Notes under the pieces: generated by a model
The model's database searches: none
What the model saw: the letters and a program-made list of their open reading frames with translations, nothing else
What the model was told of the DNA's origin: nothing
Shown here: piece after piece, positions 1-8,800 of the stretch
Numbering within the stretch: the first letter of the stretch is position 1
Layout of the letters: every line of letters begins with the position of its first letter
DNA from: Desulfovibrio sp. ZJ209
GTDB lineage: Bacteria > Desulfobacterota > Desulfovibrionia > Desulfovibrionales > Desulfovibrionaceae
DNA length: 64,000 nt
Assembly: GCF_011039135.1 (NCBI RefSeq)
Contig: NZ_JAAKEJ010000003.1
Coordinates: forward strand, 269,334-333,333
Direction of reading: 5' to 3'
Translations under genes and position numbers: made by a program

Positions 1-271
1 GCCGGCGCCGCAGCCGCGCAAGGCCGGCCGGCACGGCGCGCGGGCGTGCCTTGCCGCCGGGGCGGCACATCCAGGCGTCGAGATTGGCCGCCGGCGCGCC
101 GCAGGCCTGGGCGAGAAAGGCTGTGTCGATAAAGTCCGGGCCGGTCTTGGCGGCTGCCACCTCAAGGTCGAGCCCGCGCAGGGCGCGGATGAGGCCCAGC
201 GCCGCCACGGTCTTGCCGGCGCCGCTTGCCGTGCCGGCCATGAGCAGCCCGGGCGGGCTGGCGCGCTTCAT
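1..271 (-). CDS. cbiA: Cobyrinate a,c-diamide synthase, N-terminal part (cut by window edge)
   Basis: About 90 residues can be read before the window ends. They begin MKRASPPGLLMAGTASGAGK, a P-loop of the CobB/CbiA/dethiobiotin-synthetase type, followed by a KTGPDFID segment and a NLDAWM segment that are typical of the start of cobyrinate a,c-diamide synthase. That family amidates cobyrinate with glutamine and ATP in corrinoid synthesis. The start at 269-271 overlaps the stop of the upstream small gene as ATGA, which implies translational coupling. The C-terminal glutamine amidotransferase half lies outside the window, so CbiA and the related hydrogenobyrinate enzyme CobB cannot be told apart. 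Confidence 0.85.
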   Translation of the reverse strand, partial: MKRASPPGLLMAGTASGAGKTVAALGLIRALRGLDLEVAAAKTGPDFIDTAFLAQACGAPAANLDAWMCRPGGKARPRAVPAGLARLRRR

Positions 272-504
272 TTTGCCCCAAAGGCTTCCATGATGACGGC
301 CGCGTCCTCGGCCGGGCGCGCCCTGAGCCCCAGTTCGGCGTTGCCGCCGGAGCAGACGAAGCCCTGCGGGCCCAGTTCCACGGTGCCGCAGGAAAGCGCC
401 TGCCCGTAGGGGAGCTGGTCGCGCATGTCGGCGTGGTCCACGCGGCGGGGGAAGATAAAGGGCACGGGCTGGCCGGAAAAATCCTCCATGATCAGGTAGT
501 TCAT
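268..504 (-). CDS. Small conserved-looking protein of unknown function (78 aa)
   Basis: A 78-residue frame lies between mltG and cbiA and is joined to both by 4-base ATGA overlaps, which is the main evidence that it is a real gene. The start is ATG at 502-504 and the stop is at 268-270. The protein has no signal peptide or membrane segment. It has two cysteines and a run of short polar and hydrophobic stretches with no motif I recognise. Its position suggests co-translation with the cell-wall lytic enzyme and the corrinoid enzyme, but this does not reveal a function. Confidence 0.7.
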   Translation of the reverse strand: MNYLIMEDFSGQPVPFIFPRRVDHADMRDQLPYGQALSCGTVELGPQGFVCSGGNAELGLRARPAEDAAVIMEAFGAK

Positions 505-1610
505 GGCGTGCCTCGTCGGGCGGCGCGCCGCTGGCGCAGGTATTCGCGGACGGCGCGGTTGTGTTCCTGGAGCGTGGCGGAGAACTGGTGCTCGCCGCCG
601 TCTGTCCTGGCAACGAAATAGAGATAGCCGTGCGCTTCCGGCCGGATGGCCGCATTGAGCGCCGCCGTGCCGAAGGAGGCGATGGGCCCGGGCGGCAGCC
701 CGGCGCGCTGGTAGGTGTTGTAGGCGTTGGCCGCGTCGTCGAGCTGGCTCCGGCGCAAATTGCCGTCAAAGGCGGGCCCGAGGCCGTAGATGACCGTGGG
801 GTCCGCCTGAAGGAGCATGCCCCGGCCGAGGCGGTTTTCATACACGCCCGCCACGCGCGCGCGCTCTTGCGGGAGGCCGGTCTCCTTCTCCACGATGGAG
901 GCCAGCGTCACCCATTTCCTGAGCTCCGGCGCCGGGGGCCGCGCGGCCACGCCCTCGCGCCCGGCGCCATCGGGCCAGAGCGGCGCGGCCTTGCGCCAGA
1001 AATTGTCGATCATCCGCCCGGCCACGGCGCGCGCCTGGGCCCTCGCCGCTTGCGCTGCCCCCTCGCCCCCGGCCGCCTGCGCGGCGGCATCCGGCGGCTT
1101 GAGCAAATAGGTATCGGGCATGAGGAAGCCCTCGGCCGTGGCGAAAGGGATGCCGTAATGCCTGAGAAATTCGGGGTCGGTGACGGCTTCGCGGAAGTCC
1201 TCGAAGCGGACAAGGCCCTCGCTTTCGAGCAGCCGCCCGGTCTGCCACCACGTCAGCCCCTCGGGCACGGTGACGCGCTGGAGCACCGGCCGGCCGTTGA
1301 CGAGCGCCTCCAGCACGGCTTCGGGCTTTGAGCCCCCTTCAAGGGCGAAGCGCCCGGCCTGGAGGCGGTTTTCCTGCTTTTTCCAGCGCGCGAGCAGGGC
1401 GAAGTTCCGCGCGCTGGTGATGAGGCCGCGCTTTTGGAGGTCATCGGCGATCTTGTTGAGGTGCGCGCCGGGCGGCACATCAAAGATGACCTGCTCGCCC
1501 GGTTGCCCCGCCGCCGTCTCGAGAAAGACCTGGGCCTCGTGCCAGAGCCACACGCCGCCGGCCGCGGCCACGAGGATAAGGAGAAGCATGAAGCGGAAAA
1601 AGGTCTTCAT
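501..1610 (-). CDS. mltG: Endolytic murein transglycosylase MltG (YceG-like)
   Basis: The 369-residue protein has one N-terminal membrane segment (about residues 5-24), a LysM-like region and a YceG domain. The hallmark region contains ASIVEKETG, then YENRLGRGMLLQADPTVIYG, which includes the catalytic glutamate of the ASIVEKE stretch. MltG cleaves nascent glycan strands at the inner membrane and so ends their elongation. Length and architecture are normal for the family. The start at 1608-1610 overlaps the stop of ruvX (ATGA), and the stop overlaps the start of the next small gene in the same way, so translation is probably coupled along the chain. Confidence 0.96.
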   Translation of the reverse strand: MKTFFRFMLLLILVAAAGGVWLWHEAQVFLETAAGQPGEQVIFDVPPGAHLNKIADDLQKRGLITSARNFALLARWKKQENRLQAGRFALEGGSKPEAVLEALVNGRPVLQRVTVPEGLTWWQTGRLLESEGLVRFEDFREAVTDPEFLRHYGIPFATAEGFLMPDTYLLKPPDAAAQAAGGEGAAQAARAQARAVAGRMIDNFWRKAAPLWPDGAGREGVAARPPAPELRKWVTLASIVEKETGLPQERARVAGVYENRLGRGMLLQADPTVIYGLGPAFDGNLRRSQLDDAANAYNTYQRAGLPPGPIASFGTAALNAAIRPEAHGYLYFVARTDGGEHQFSATLQEHNRAVREYLRQRRAARRGTP

Positions 1611-2044
1611 GCAAGCCTCCGCCGTTCCTCGGGCTCGGCCAGGAAGGACGCGAGGATGCGCGCCGCGGCCTGCCGGTCGAGCACGGCGCGGGCCTTCTCG
1701 CGCGAAAGGCCGGCCTCGCGCAGGTCCTGCGCGGCCTCCTCGCTGGAGAGCAGCTCCGGCATGTAGTAGATGGGGAGCTCGAGCCTGCGCTTGAGGCGCG
1801 CCGTCACGTTGCGCACCTGGCGGGTGGTCAGGCTTTCGCCGCCGTCCAGAAGCAGGGGCAGGCCCATGACCACCGCCCCGGCCCCTTCCTCCCGGATGCG
1901 GTCGGCAAGGGCGTCCAAAAGGGCCGAGCGGCCGGTGAAATCCTCAAGGTGGAAGGTGGCGAGCGGAAAGGCCACGCGCCCCTCCGGGTCGGAAACGGCG
2001 AGGCCCGTGCGGGCGAGGCCGTAGTCGATGCCGGCGAAGCGCAC
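1607..2044 (-). CDS. ruvX: Putative pre-16S rRNA nuclease / Holliday junction resolvase-like YqgF
   Basis: The 145-residue protein opens with MRFAGIDYGLARTGLAVSDP, the RNase H-like fold motif of YqgF/RuvX with its catalytic aspartate. It continues with VMGLPLLLDG, the second family block. Family members process the 5' end of 16S rRNA precursors and were first proposed as resolvases. It starts 3 bases after the trpS stop and overlaps mltG by four bases, so it sits inside the same transcript. The length is normal. Confidence 0.93.
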   Translation of the reverse strand: MRFAGIDYGLARTGLAVSDPEGRVAFPLATFHLEDFTGRSALLDALADRIREEGAGAVVMGLPLLLDGGESLTTRQVRNVTARLKRRLELPIYYMPELLSSEEAAQDLREAGLSREKARAVLDRQAAARILASFLAEPEERRRLA

Positions 2045-2047
2045 GCC

Positions 2048-3028
2048 CTAGAGCCCCATCTTTTCCCGCACCGCGCTCATGGTCGTGGCCGCGAAGGCCC
2101 GGGCGCGGTCGCCGCCCTGCGCGAGGATATTGGCCACAGCCTTGTCGTCGAGCTTGGCCCGCCGCTCCTGCAGGGGCTCCAGGAAGGCCGCGAGGTTCTT
2201 GAGAAAGATCTTCTTGCAGTCCACGCAGCCCAGGGTCGCAGAGGTGCAGCCGCGCCTAATCTCCATCTGCTCCTCCGGGCTTGCGAGCAGCACATGGTAG
2301 GGGAAGAGGTTGCAGATGTCCGGGTCTCCGGGGTCGGACTTGCGCAGCCGCGCCTTGTCCGTGAACATGCCGCGCACCTTGTCCCTGATGCTGTCCATGG
2401 GCTCGGAAAGCGAGATGCCGTTGCCGTAGCTCTTGGACATCTTGCGGCCGTCGAGGCCCGGGCACTTGGCCGCGGGCGTGAGCAGGGCCTGCGGCTCGGG
2501 GAAGGTCTCGCCGTAGAGATAGTTGAAGCGGCGCGCGATCTCGCGGGTGAGCTCCATGTGCGGCAACTGGTCCTCGCCCACGGGCACGCCGTGGGGCCGG
2601 TACATGAGGATGTCCGCGGCCATGAGCACCGGGTAGCAGAGAAAGCCCGCGTTGCCGAGGTCCTTGTTGCTGATCTGCTGCTGCTGTTCCTTGTAGGTGG
2701 GGTTGCGCTCCAGCCACGAGACGGGCGTGATCATGGAGAGCAAAAGCGAGAGCTCGGCGTGCTCCTTGACATCCGACTGGCGGAAGATGACGCATTTTTC
2801 CGGGTCGAGGCCGGCGGCCACCCAGTCCTTGACCATTTCGTCGATATTGCGGCGGATGGCCGAGGGGTCGGCGTAGTCGCTCGTCAGCGCGTGCCAGTCG
2901 GCCACGAAAAAGAAGGCCTGTTCGCGCTCCTGCAGGTCGATCCAGTTCCTGAGCACGCCGAAATAGTGGCCCAGATGGAGCGGCCCGGTGGGCCGCATGC
3001 CCGAGACGGTGCGCGGTTTTTCGCTCAT
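2048..3028 (-). CDS. trpS: Tryptophan--tRNA ligase
   Basis: This 326-residue class I aminoacyl-tRNA synthetase has the HIGH-type motif in PTGPLHLGHYFG (near residue 12) and the KMSKS loop in GRKMSKSYGN (near residue 198). The size matches the compact bacterial TrpRS type. It charges tRNA-Trp in the cytoplasm. It follows the site-2 protease gene by 39 bases and precedes ruvX by 3 bases. I saw no T-box or trp-codon leader in front of it. Transcription probably comes from further upstream in the minus-strand unit. Confidence 0.97.
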   Translation of the reverse strand: MSEKPRTVSGMRPTGPLHLGHYFGVLRNWIDLQEREQAFFFVADWHALTSDYADPSAIRRNIDEMVKDWVAAGLDPEKCVIFRQSDVKEHAELSLLLSMITPVSWLERNPTYKEQQQQISNKDLGNAGFLCYPVLMAADILMYRPHGVPVGEDQLPHMELTREIARRFNYLYGETFPEPQALLTPAAKCPGLDGRKMSKSYGNGISLSEPMDSIRDKVRGMFTDKARLRKSDPGDPDICNLFPYHVLLASPEEQMEIRRGCTSATLGCVDCKKIFLKNLAAFLEPLQERRAKLDDKAVANILAQGGDRARAFAATTMSAVREKMGL

Positions 3029-3067
3029 GGTGCGTCCTTTGTGCGCTTGGGGGGTTTGGGGCCGGCG

Positions 3068-3739
3068 TCAGAAGCCCAAAAGGCCGAGCAGGCCCAGGCT
3101 GCTGCCGCTCACGAGCGGCCCGAGCAGCTTGCCGAGCAGGCCCGTGGCCAAAAGGACGAGCAGGATGGCAAAGCCGTAGCGCCCGAGGTTCATGTAGCGC
3201 CACGCCCACTCGCCGGGGAGAAAATAGGCCAGGATCTTGCTGCCGTCCAGCGGCGGGATGGGCAGCAGGTTGAGCCAGCCGAGGCCGAAATTGATGACCA
3301 CCCCGGCCTGGAGCGAGGACAGGGCGAAAATGTAGGCCCGGCTTCCGCGCAGCTCGGCAAAGGGCAGCACATGCACCGCCGCCCAGAGCCCGAGCCCGAA
3401 AAGGACGGCGAGCGCGAAGTTGGTCATGGGCCCGGCCAGGGCCACCAGCATCATGTCCCGGTGCGGGTTGCGGAAATTGCGCGGGTCCACCGGCACGGGC
3501 TTGGCCCAGCCGAAGACAAAAGCCCCGGAAAGGCTGGTGAGCCCGAAGACGGCGAGGCCCGCGGGGTCGATGTGCGGCAGGGGATTGAGGGTCAGGCGCC
3601 CGAGCTGGCGGGCCGTGGGGTCGCCGCAGCGCTCGGCCACCCAGCCGTGGGCCACCTCGTGGAGGATGATGCCGAGCAGCGCGGGCACGAAGGCGATGGC
3701 GAGCAAGCGCAGGGCCTGGGAAATGTCAAAATCGAACAT
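3068..3739 (-). CDS. Site-2 protease family membrane metalloprotease (M50)
   Basis: The start is ATG at 3737-3739, giving 223 residues. A longer reading would run through the neighbouring gene without a plausible start. The zinc motif HEVAH is in GIILHEVAHGWVAE near residue 25, and the second metal-ligand motif is PIPPLDGSKI near residue 165. There are about five to six membrane segments and no PDZ domain, as in the short group of M50 proteases that resemble SpoIVFB and mycobacterial or archaeal homologues. Proteins of this family cleave membrane-spanning substrates. It is 8 bases downstream of the membrane glycosyltransferase-like gene. The substrate is unknown. Confidence 0.93.
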   Translation of the reverse strand: MFDFDISQALRLLAIAFVPALLGIILHEVAHGWVAERCGDPTARQLGRLTLNPLPHIDPAGLAVFGLTSLSGAFVFGWAKPVPVDPRNFRNPHRDMMLVALAGPMTNFALAVLFGLGLWAAVHVLPFAELRGSRAYIFALSSLQAGVVINFGLGWLNLLPIPPLDGSKILAYFLPGEWAWRYMNLGRYGFAILLVLLATGLLGKLLGPLVSGSSLGLLGLLGF

Positions 3740-3747
3740 GCCTGAAC

Positions 3748-5865
3748 CTATCCGCTTTCCCGGCCGCTGTCGAGGACGGCCCCGGCCGGCGCGAGGTAGA
3801 GGAGGCCCGCGCCGGCGAGCTTCAGGAAGAGCCCGGCCGGCCACTCCCCGGGCCCGGGCGCGCCTTGCGCCAGCGGCGCGGCCGGCCCGAGCGGGAAGGC
3901 GTAGCGGAAGGCGCCACCCGGCCCGACTTTTGCGCGCCAGGGGGCCGGAGCGAAGGCCAGCTCGGCCCCGGCCCAGGGCGCCAGGGCGCCCGCGCGGGCC
4001 TCGGCCTCGCGCAACAGCCACGCCTGCACAAAAAGCGGCGCCATGCGGCCCCGGCAAAGCGGGCTGGGCGCCAGCACCGCCAGTTTTTCCGAAAGCTCCC
4101 GTTCACTTTCGAGCACGAGCCAGTCGAGCGCAAAGGTCGGGTTGGGGCCGCCTTGCGCGTTGACGCGCCACGCGCCCGTGAGCCCGGCGCGCCGCGCCGC
4201 GTCCGGCAGGCGCAGTTCCAGCGGGCCGTCAGGGCCGGCTGGGGGGGCGGCCCCGTGCTGCAGGACGGCCCTCACGGCCCGCGACGGGAGGGGGCGCGCG
4301 CTGGCCACGGCCTCCACGCCATACATCCATGCCGCCCACTGGTTGGGCCATGCGGATGGCTTCCGGGGCAGGCCCCCGAAGCTCCAGACCGGGAGCACAG
4401 GGCGCCGCCACTGGCAGACGAAGGTCACGGGGGCGCCGGCCTTGAATAGACGCGAGCGCGACCCGGGATAGAGCACTTCGCCCGCAAGGCCGAAGCGGAA
4501 CTTCCCCCGCCACGGGGATTTCGCGCCCTCGCGGCGCAGCCACGCGTCCCGCCGCTCCATGGTCCAGGCATAAAGCGCCATGTCGCCGTTGACAGCCGTG
4601 CGCAAGCTGCCCTGGAAATTGGCGCTCGCCACGCAGATCCCGAGCAGCACGGCCCCGGCCGCCAGGGAGGCCCCGCGCCCGTCACAGCGAAGCCGCGGGA
4701 GCGCGCGCAGAGAGGCATAGGCCGTGAAGCCCAGGGCGCAGGCGGCGTACAGGCCGAGGCTCGCCGCCAGCTTGGGGTGGCTTGGGAGCGGCATGTCGCT
4801 CAGGGCGTGCACGGCGCCGAGCGCAAGGCTGAAGAGGCAGAAGACGGCCGGGCAGAGGCCGGCGAGCAGCAGGGCGTCCGGCCGCGCAAGCACCTGTTTT
4901 TCGCGCCGGCGCAGGAAGAGGAGGAACAGCGCCAGCAGGAGCGCCGCCACGGGCCAGAAGCTCCCGGCAAAGGCGCCGAGGGCGTGGAGCCAGTCCGTAG
5001 GCAGCGCCGCAAGCTGGCGGCGCACGGTCTCGGCGTCGATGCCGCGCGCGGCCCTGCGGGCGAAATTGCCCGGGGCGAGAAAGGAAAGGAGCAGCGCGCC
5101 CGCGCACCAGAGCCCCACCTTGAGGAAGACGCGCAAGCGCCCGGTGGCAAAGCGCTCATGCAGGCGCCGGTCATGGAACCAGGCGAGGGCGCAGGCGACG
5201 CTTGCGCCCGCGAGCACGGCGAGCGCCGCATGCTCGAACACGCCCACGGCGAGCACGCCGAGCAGGCTGGCGACGCGCCGGGAGCGGCGCAGCGCGGGCG
5301 CCGCCGGGGCGCCGCCCGCTGAAGCCGCGCACCGCTCCCAGAGCGCGCAGAGGCTCCAGAAAAACAGCAGGGCCGCGGCCGACTGCAAGCCCGTGGTCAG
5401 CGCGTCAGTAAGGAGGTAGAAGCCGGGGAGAAAGCCCGTACAGGCGCAGAGGGTGAGCACGGCCAAGAGGGCCAGCGGCAGGGCGTCGCGGCGCCCAACG
5501 CCGGCGGCCCTGGCGAAGCCGTAAAAGGCCGCGCCGTGGAGCGCCAGCACCGCGCCGCAGGCAAGGCCGGCGGCGAGCCGGATTCCGCCGGCCTTGCCGA
5601 GGAAGACCGCGAGAAAGTGGTAGGTGTAGCGGCCGCTCCATGTCAGCCATTCGCGGCCGACTTCATAGAGGCCGCCGGGAAGGTCGAAGAGGAACATGGC
5701 GCGGGTGACTTCATCGAAGTCGTCCCCGCGCGGGAAGCAGAAGCCCAGCGCCCAGACGAAGGGCGCGAGGCCGGCGAGAAGAGCGAGCCAGGCGAGCGCG
5801 CGGACGAACCGCCAACGGGCTCGGCCGGTCTCCGGCCGCTGGGCATCAGGCGCGGGGCGCCTCAC
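3748..5865 (-). CDS. Large integral membrane protein, glycosyltransferase-like (DUF6056-type)
   Basis: I place the start at GTG 5863-5865, which overlaps the stop of the oxidoreductase gene as GTGA. This gives 705 residues. A short basic N-terminus is followed by a first membrane segment and then CFPRGDDFDEV, an acidic periplasmic loop like those of GT-C and DUF6056 proteins. About ten hydrophobic segments follow up to roughly residue 420. The C-terminal third is soluble, rich in Trp, Pro and Ala, and likely periplasmic. Such proteins are thought to transfer sugars from lipid-linked donors to surface polymers, but no donor or acceptor can be read here. Confidence 0.8.
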   Translation of the reverse strand: MRRPAPDAQRPETGRARWRFVRALAWLALLAGLAPFVWALGFCFPRGDDFDEVTRAMFLFDLPGGLYEVGREWLTWSGRYTYHFLAVFLGKAGGIRLAAGLACGAVLALHGAAFYGFARAAGVGRRDALPLALLAVLTLCACTGFLPGFYLLTDALTTGLQSAAALLFFWSLCALWERCAASAGGAPAAPALRRSRRVASLLGVLAVGVFEHAALAVLAGASVACALAWFHDRRLHERFATGRLRVFLKVGLWCAGALLLSFLAPGNFARRAARGIDAETVRRQLAALPTDWLHALGAFAGSFWPVAALLLALFLLFLRRREKQVLARPDALLLAGLCPAVFCLFSLALGAVHALSDMPLPSHPKLAASLGLYAACALGFTAYASLRALPRLRCDGRGASLAAGAVLLGICVASANFQGSLRTAVNGDMALYAWTMERRDAWLRREGAKSPWRGKFRFGLAGEVLYPGSRSRLFKAGAPVTFVCQWRRPVLPVWSFGGLPRKPSAWPNQWAAWMYGVEAVASARPLPSRAVRAVLQHGAAPPAGPDGPLELRLPDAARRAGLTGAWRVNAQGGPNPTFALDWLVLESERELSEKLAVLAPSPLCRGRMAPLFVQAWLLREAEARAGALAPWAGAELAFAPAPWRAKVGPGGAFRYAFPLGPAAPLAQGAPGPGEWPAGLFLKLAGAGLLYLAPAGAVLDSGRESG

Positions 5866-8800
5866 AGCCTGACGGCGCGAATCTCGCCCCGGCTCTCGTT
5901 GACGCGCTTGCGGAAGGTCTGGCGGCGGTCCTCGCCGTCCATGAGCCCGGCGAGCCATTCGGCCACGTGCAACACCGGCCTTTTGTCGCGCATGGCGAGC
6001 AGGGTGCGCCCGATGCCGATCTTGCACGAGGGGCAGCCCACGATGACCGGCCCGTCCACGCCGTCCGCAAAGGCGCCCTCGAGGCGTTGGCGCTTGCGCT
6101 GGCGGAGCAGGTTGTAGATCTCGGGCGAGGTCATGGCGCCCATGCCGGATTCGCCACAGCAGCCCGGGCTCATGGTCACGCCGCGCCCCGAGAAATCCTT
6201 GAGCGCTTTCACGAGCTGGCGCTGGCCCTTGATCTTGTTCACGTCCGCCCACTCGCAGTGGCAGGAGGCGTGGTAGAGCACGTCCGCGTTTTCCGGCGCC
6301 GCGTCCCTGCCGTCCCCCCGCGCCTGAAGCCCGGGCAGGCGCGGCAGCACGAGCTGGCTCACGTCGCGGTGCTCGAGGCCGGGGAACATCTCGGTGAGCT
6401 TCAGCCGCTCGAGACCGTCGCGGCAGGAGCCGCAGGCCGTGACCAGCCAGCGGCAGTCGAAGCCCTGCCGGGCGAGGCTGCGCAGCATGGAGGCGAGGTA
6501 CTGGCGGTTCTGGGCGAGATTGTCCTCAAAGGCCGTGTCCATGCCGGCGGCCAGCAGCGGAAAGCCGCAGCACAGGTGCCTCGGCGGCACAGCCACCGCG
6601 ATGCCCGCCTTGAGCATGAGCATGATGGAGGACATGCCGATGCGGTCGTAAAAGAGCGCGCCGCCGCAGCCCGGGAAATAGAGCGCGAGCTCGCGTCCCC
6701 CGCCCGGGAGCGTTTCCGGGGCGGCTTCCGCGCCGTCGACTCCGGCTTCGGGCGAGGTTTCGGGGGACGTTTCCGCCAGCGCGGGCGCCGTCACATCCCG
6801 CGCCGCGTTTTCCGCAAGCGCTTCCGCCGCGACCGCCTCCTCCGCCACATCCTCGTCCGCGGGCACGAAGACCGAGCCCCGGTGGAGCTTCAGCGCCTCA
6901 TAGAGGTTGGTATAGCCGGTCTTGGGGCCGCGCCCGGAAAAGAGCGGGTTTTCCATGCGCCGCTGCCAGGCCTGGGGCACGAAGTCGAGCACGCGGTTCT
7001 GCATCTTCTGGCCCACCGAGGCCAGCTTGGCGGCCTTGGGCACGCGCGCCGGGATGTCGCGCACAAGCCAGTTGAGGGCGCGCTCCTTGATGGGGTGGCC
7101 GCCCGCGCCCTCGTGGTCGAGCATGCCGCGCAGGGAGAGCGCCACCTCGCCGGAGGGGATCTTCATGGGGCAATTGGCCGTGCAGCGGCCGCAGGCCGTG
7201 CAGTGCTCCACAAGGCCGCGCAGCTCGCGCAACAGGCGCTCGTCGATGCGGCCGGTGTTGATCTGCGAATAATACACCGCCTCCAGCAGCATGCCGAGCA
7301 CCATGTTCTTGTTGCGCGGGTGATACTGCATGGAGCGCTCGGGATAGCTCATGGCGCAGACGAGCTTGCACTTGCCGCAGCGCGTGCACATCTGGATGGC
7401 CGAGAGCAGGCTGATGAGTGTTTCCTTGTCCGGAAGGCCGCTCTCGCGGATGTCGTTGATGAGCCGGTTGAAGGAAAAGGTGAAGGGCCGGACGGGCAGC
7501 TCCCGGTGCACGAGCTTGGCCGGGTTCATCACGTCGCGCGGGTCCACGCGCTCCTTGAAACGGCGCAGGGCCTCCATCTTGTCCGGGGCGAAAAACGAGA
7601 TCTTGGTGATGCCGATGCCGTGCTCGCCCGAGACCTCGCCGCCCATCTCCTGGCACTCGGCCATGACGCGGGCCGCGGCCTCCTCGGCCTCCTCCAGCAT
7701 GCGGGCGTCGTTGGAATTGACCGGGATGTTCACATGGCAGTTGCCGTCGCCGGCGTGCATGTGGCTCGCGATGATGATGCGGCTCGCCTCCATGTGGGCG
7801 CGGATGGCGTCGATCTTTTTGGCGAGGTGCGGGTAGGCCTGGGCGAAGCCGTCGAGGTAGGCGGCCCCTCTCGCCCAGAGCTCGTTGTCCGAGAGCTCGG
7901 TGGCCGAAACGTCGCCCGAGGCGGCGCTGGCGGCCCTCGAAAACTCCTCGTTGAAGGCCTTGTCCTCCATGGGGAAGCCCGGGAGGCGGCCGACCTCCTG
8001 CAGGGCGTGGCGGTAGGCGCGGGCCGCGTACTCGAGGTTCAACTGCTCGAGGAAGAGCGCGAAATCCGGGATGCGCCGCATGGGGATGACCACATCCTCG
8101 TTGAGCTTGAAGCCCGAAGTGCGCCTGGCGATGACCGAGAGGCGGTGGCGGTCCTCCCAGAAGAGGTCGGCCTCCTTCGCGTCGCGCGCCACGATGATGT
8201 CCACGTTTTCCTGCGCCTCGGCCACATTCACGATGTCGGCCACGCACTTGTCGAGGAGATACGGGTCGTCGCCGTCCACCTGGAGGACGATCACCGAGAT
8301 GGGCAGCCCCTCGAACTTCTTGGACTTGCGCTTGTACTCGATGGCCTGGACGTACTTGGCGTTGAATTCCTCCAGCGCCGACAGGTGGGCGTAGTCGCCC
8401 TCTTCGCGGATGCGGTTGCGTAAGCTCACGAGGTCGCGCACCACGAGCGCCGCCGGGTGCATGGAGCGGCCGAAAAATTCCAGCACCATGACGCGCGAGT
8501 GCTTCGGCTTCTTGTGGATGACGAAGCAGGCCTCGGTGATGATGCCGTCCACGCCCTCCTTCTGCATGCCGGGCAGGCCCCCGAGGGCCTTGTTGGTCAC
8601 GTCCTTGCCGAGGCCGGGCAGGCGGATCTCGTCGCCGCGCAGGTGCACGACGTTGCGCACGCCGCCGCTCACATCCTTGACGGCGAAAACGGCGGTCTCG
8701 TCCGGGAGGATCTTGTGGCGGGGATGATCCTCGCGCTCCACGGTGATGATCTCGCCCGTGGGCGTGACCATCTTCCACCAGAGCAGGTTGTCGAGGGTGG

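Noticed and set aside
1..271. A cobalamin riboswitch controlling cbiA
   Set aside because: cbiA overlaps its upstream gene, leaving no leader. No B12-box sequence was seen upstream of the operon start near 9570-9840.
5967..8423. An 818-codon plus-strand frame opposite the FAD/Fe-S oxidoreductase
   Set aside because: No recognisable domains. The minus strand has a complete multi-domain enzyme.
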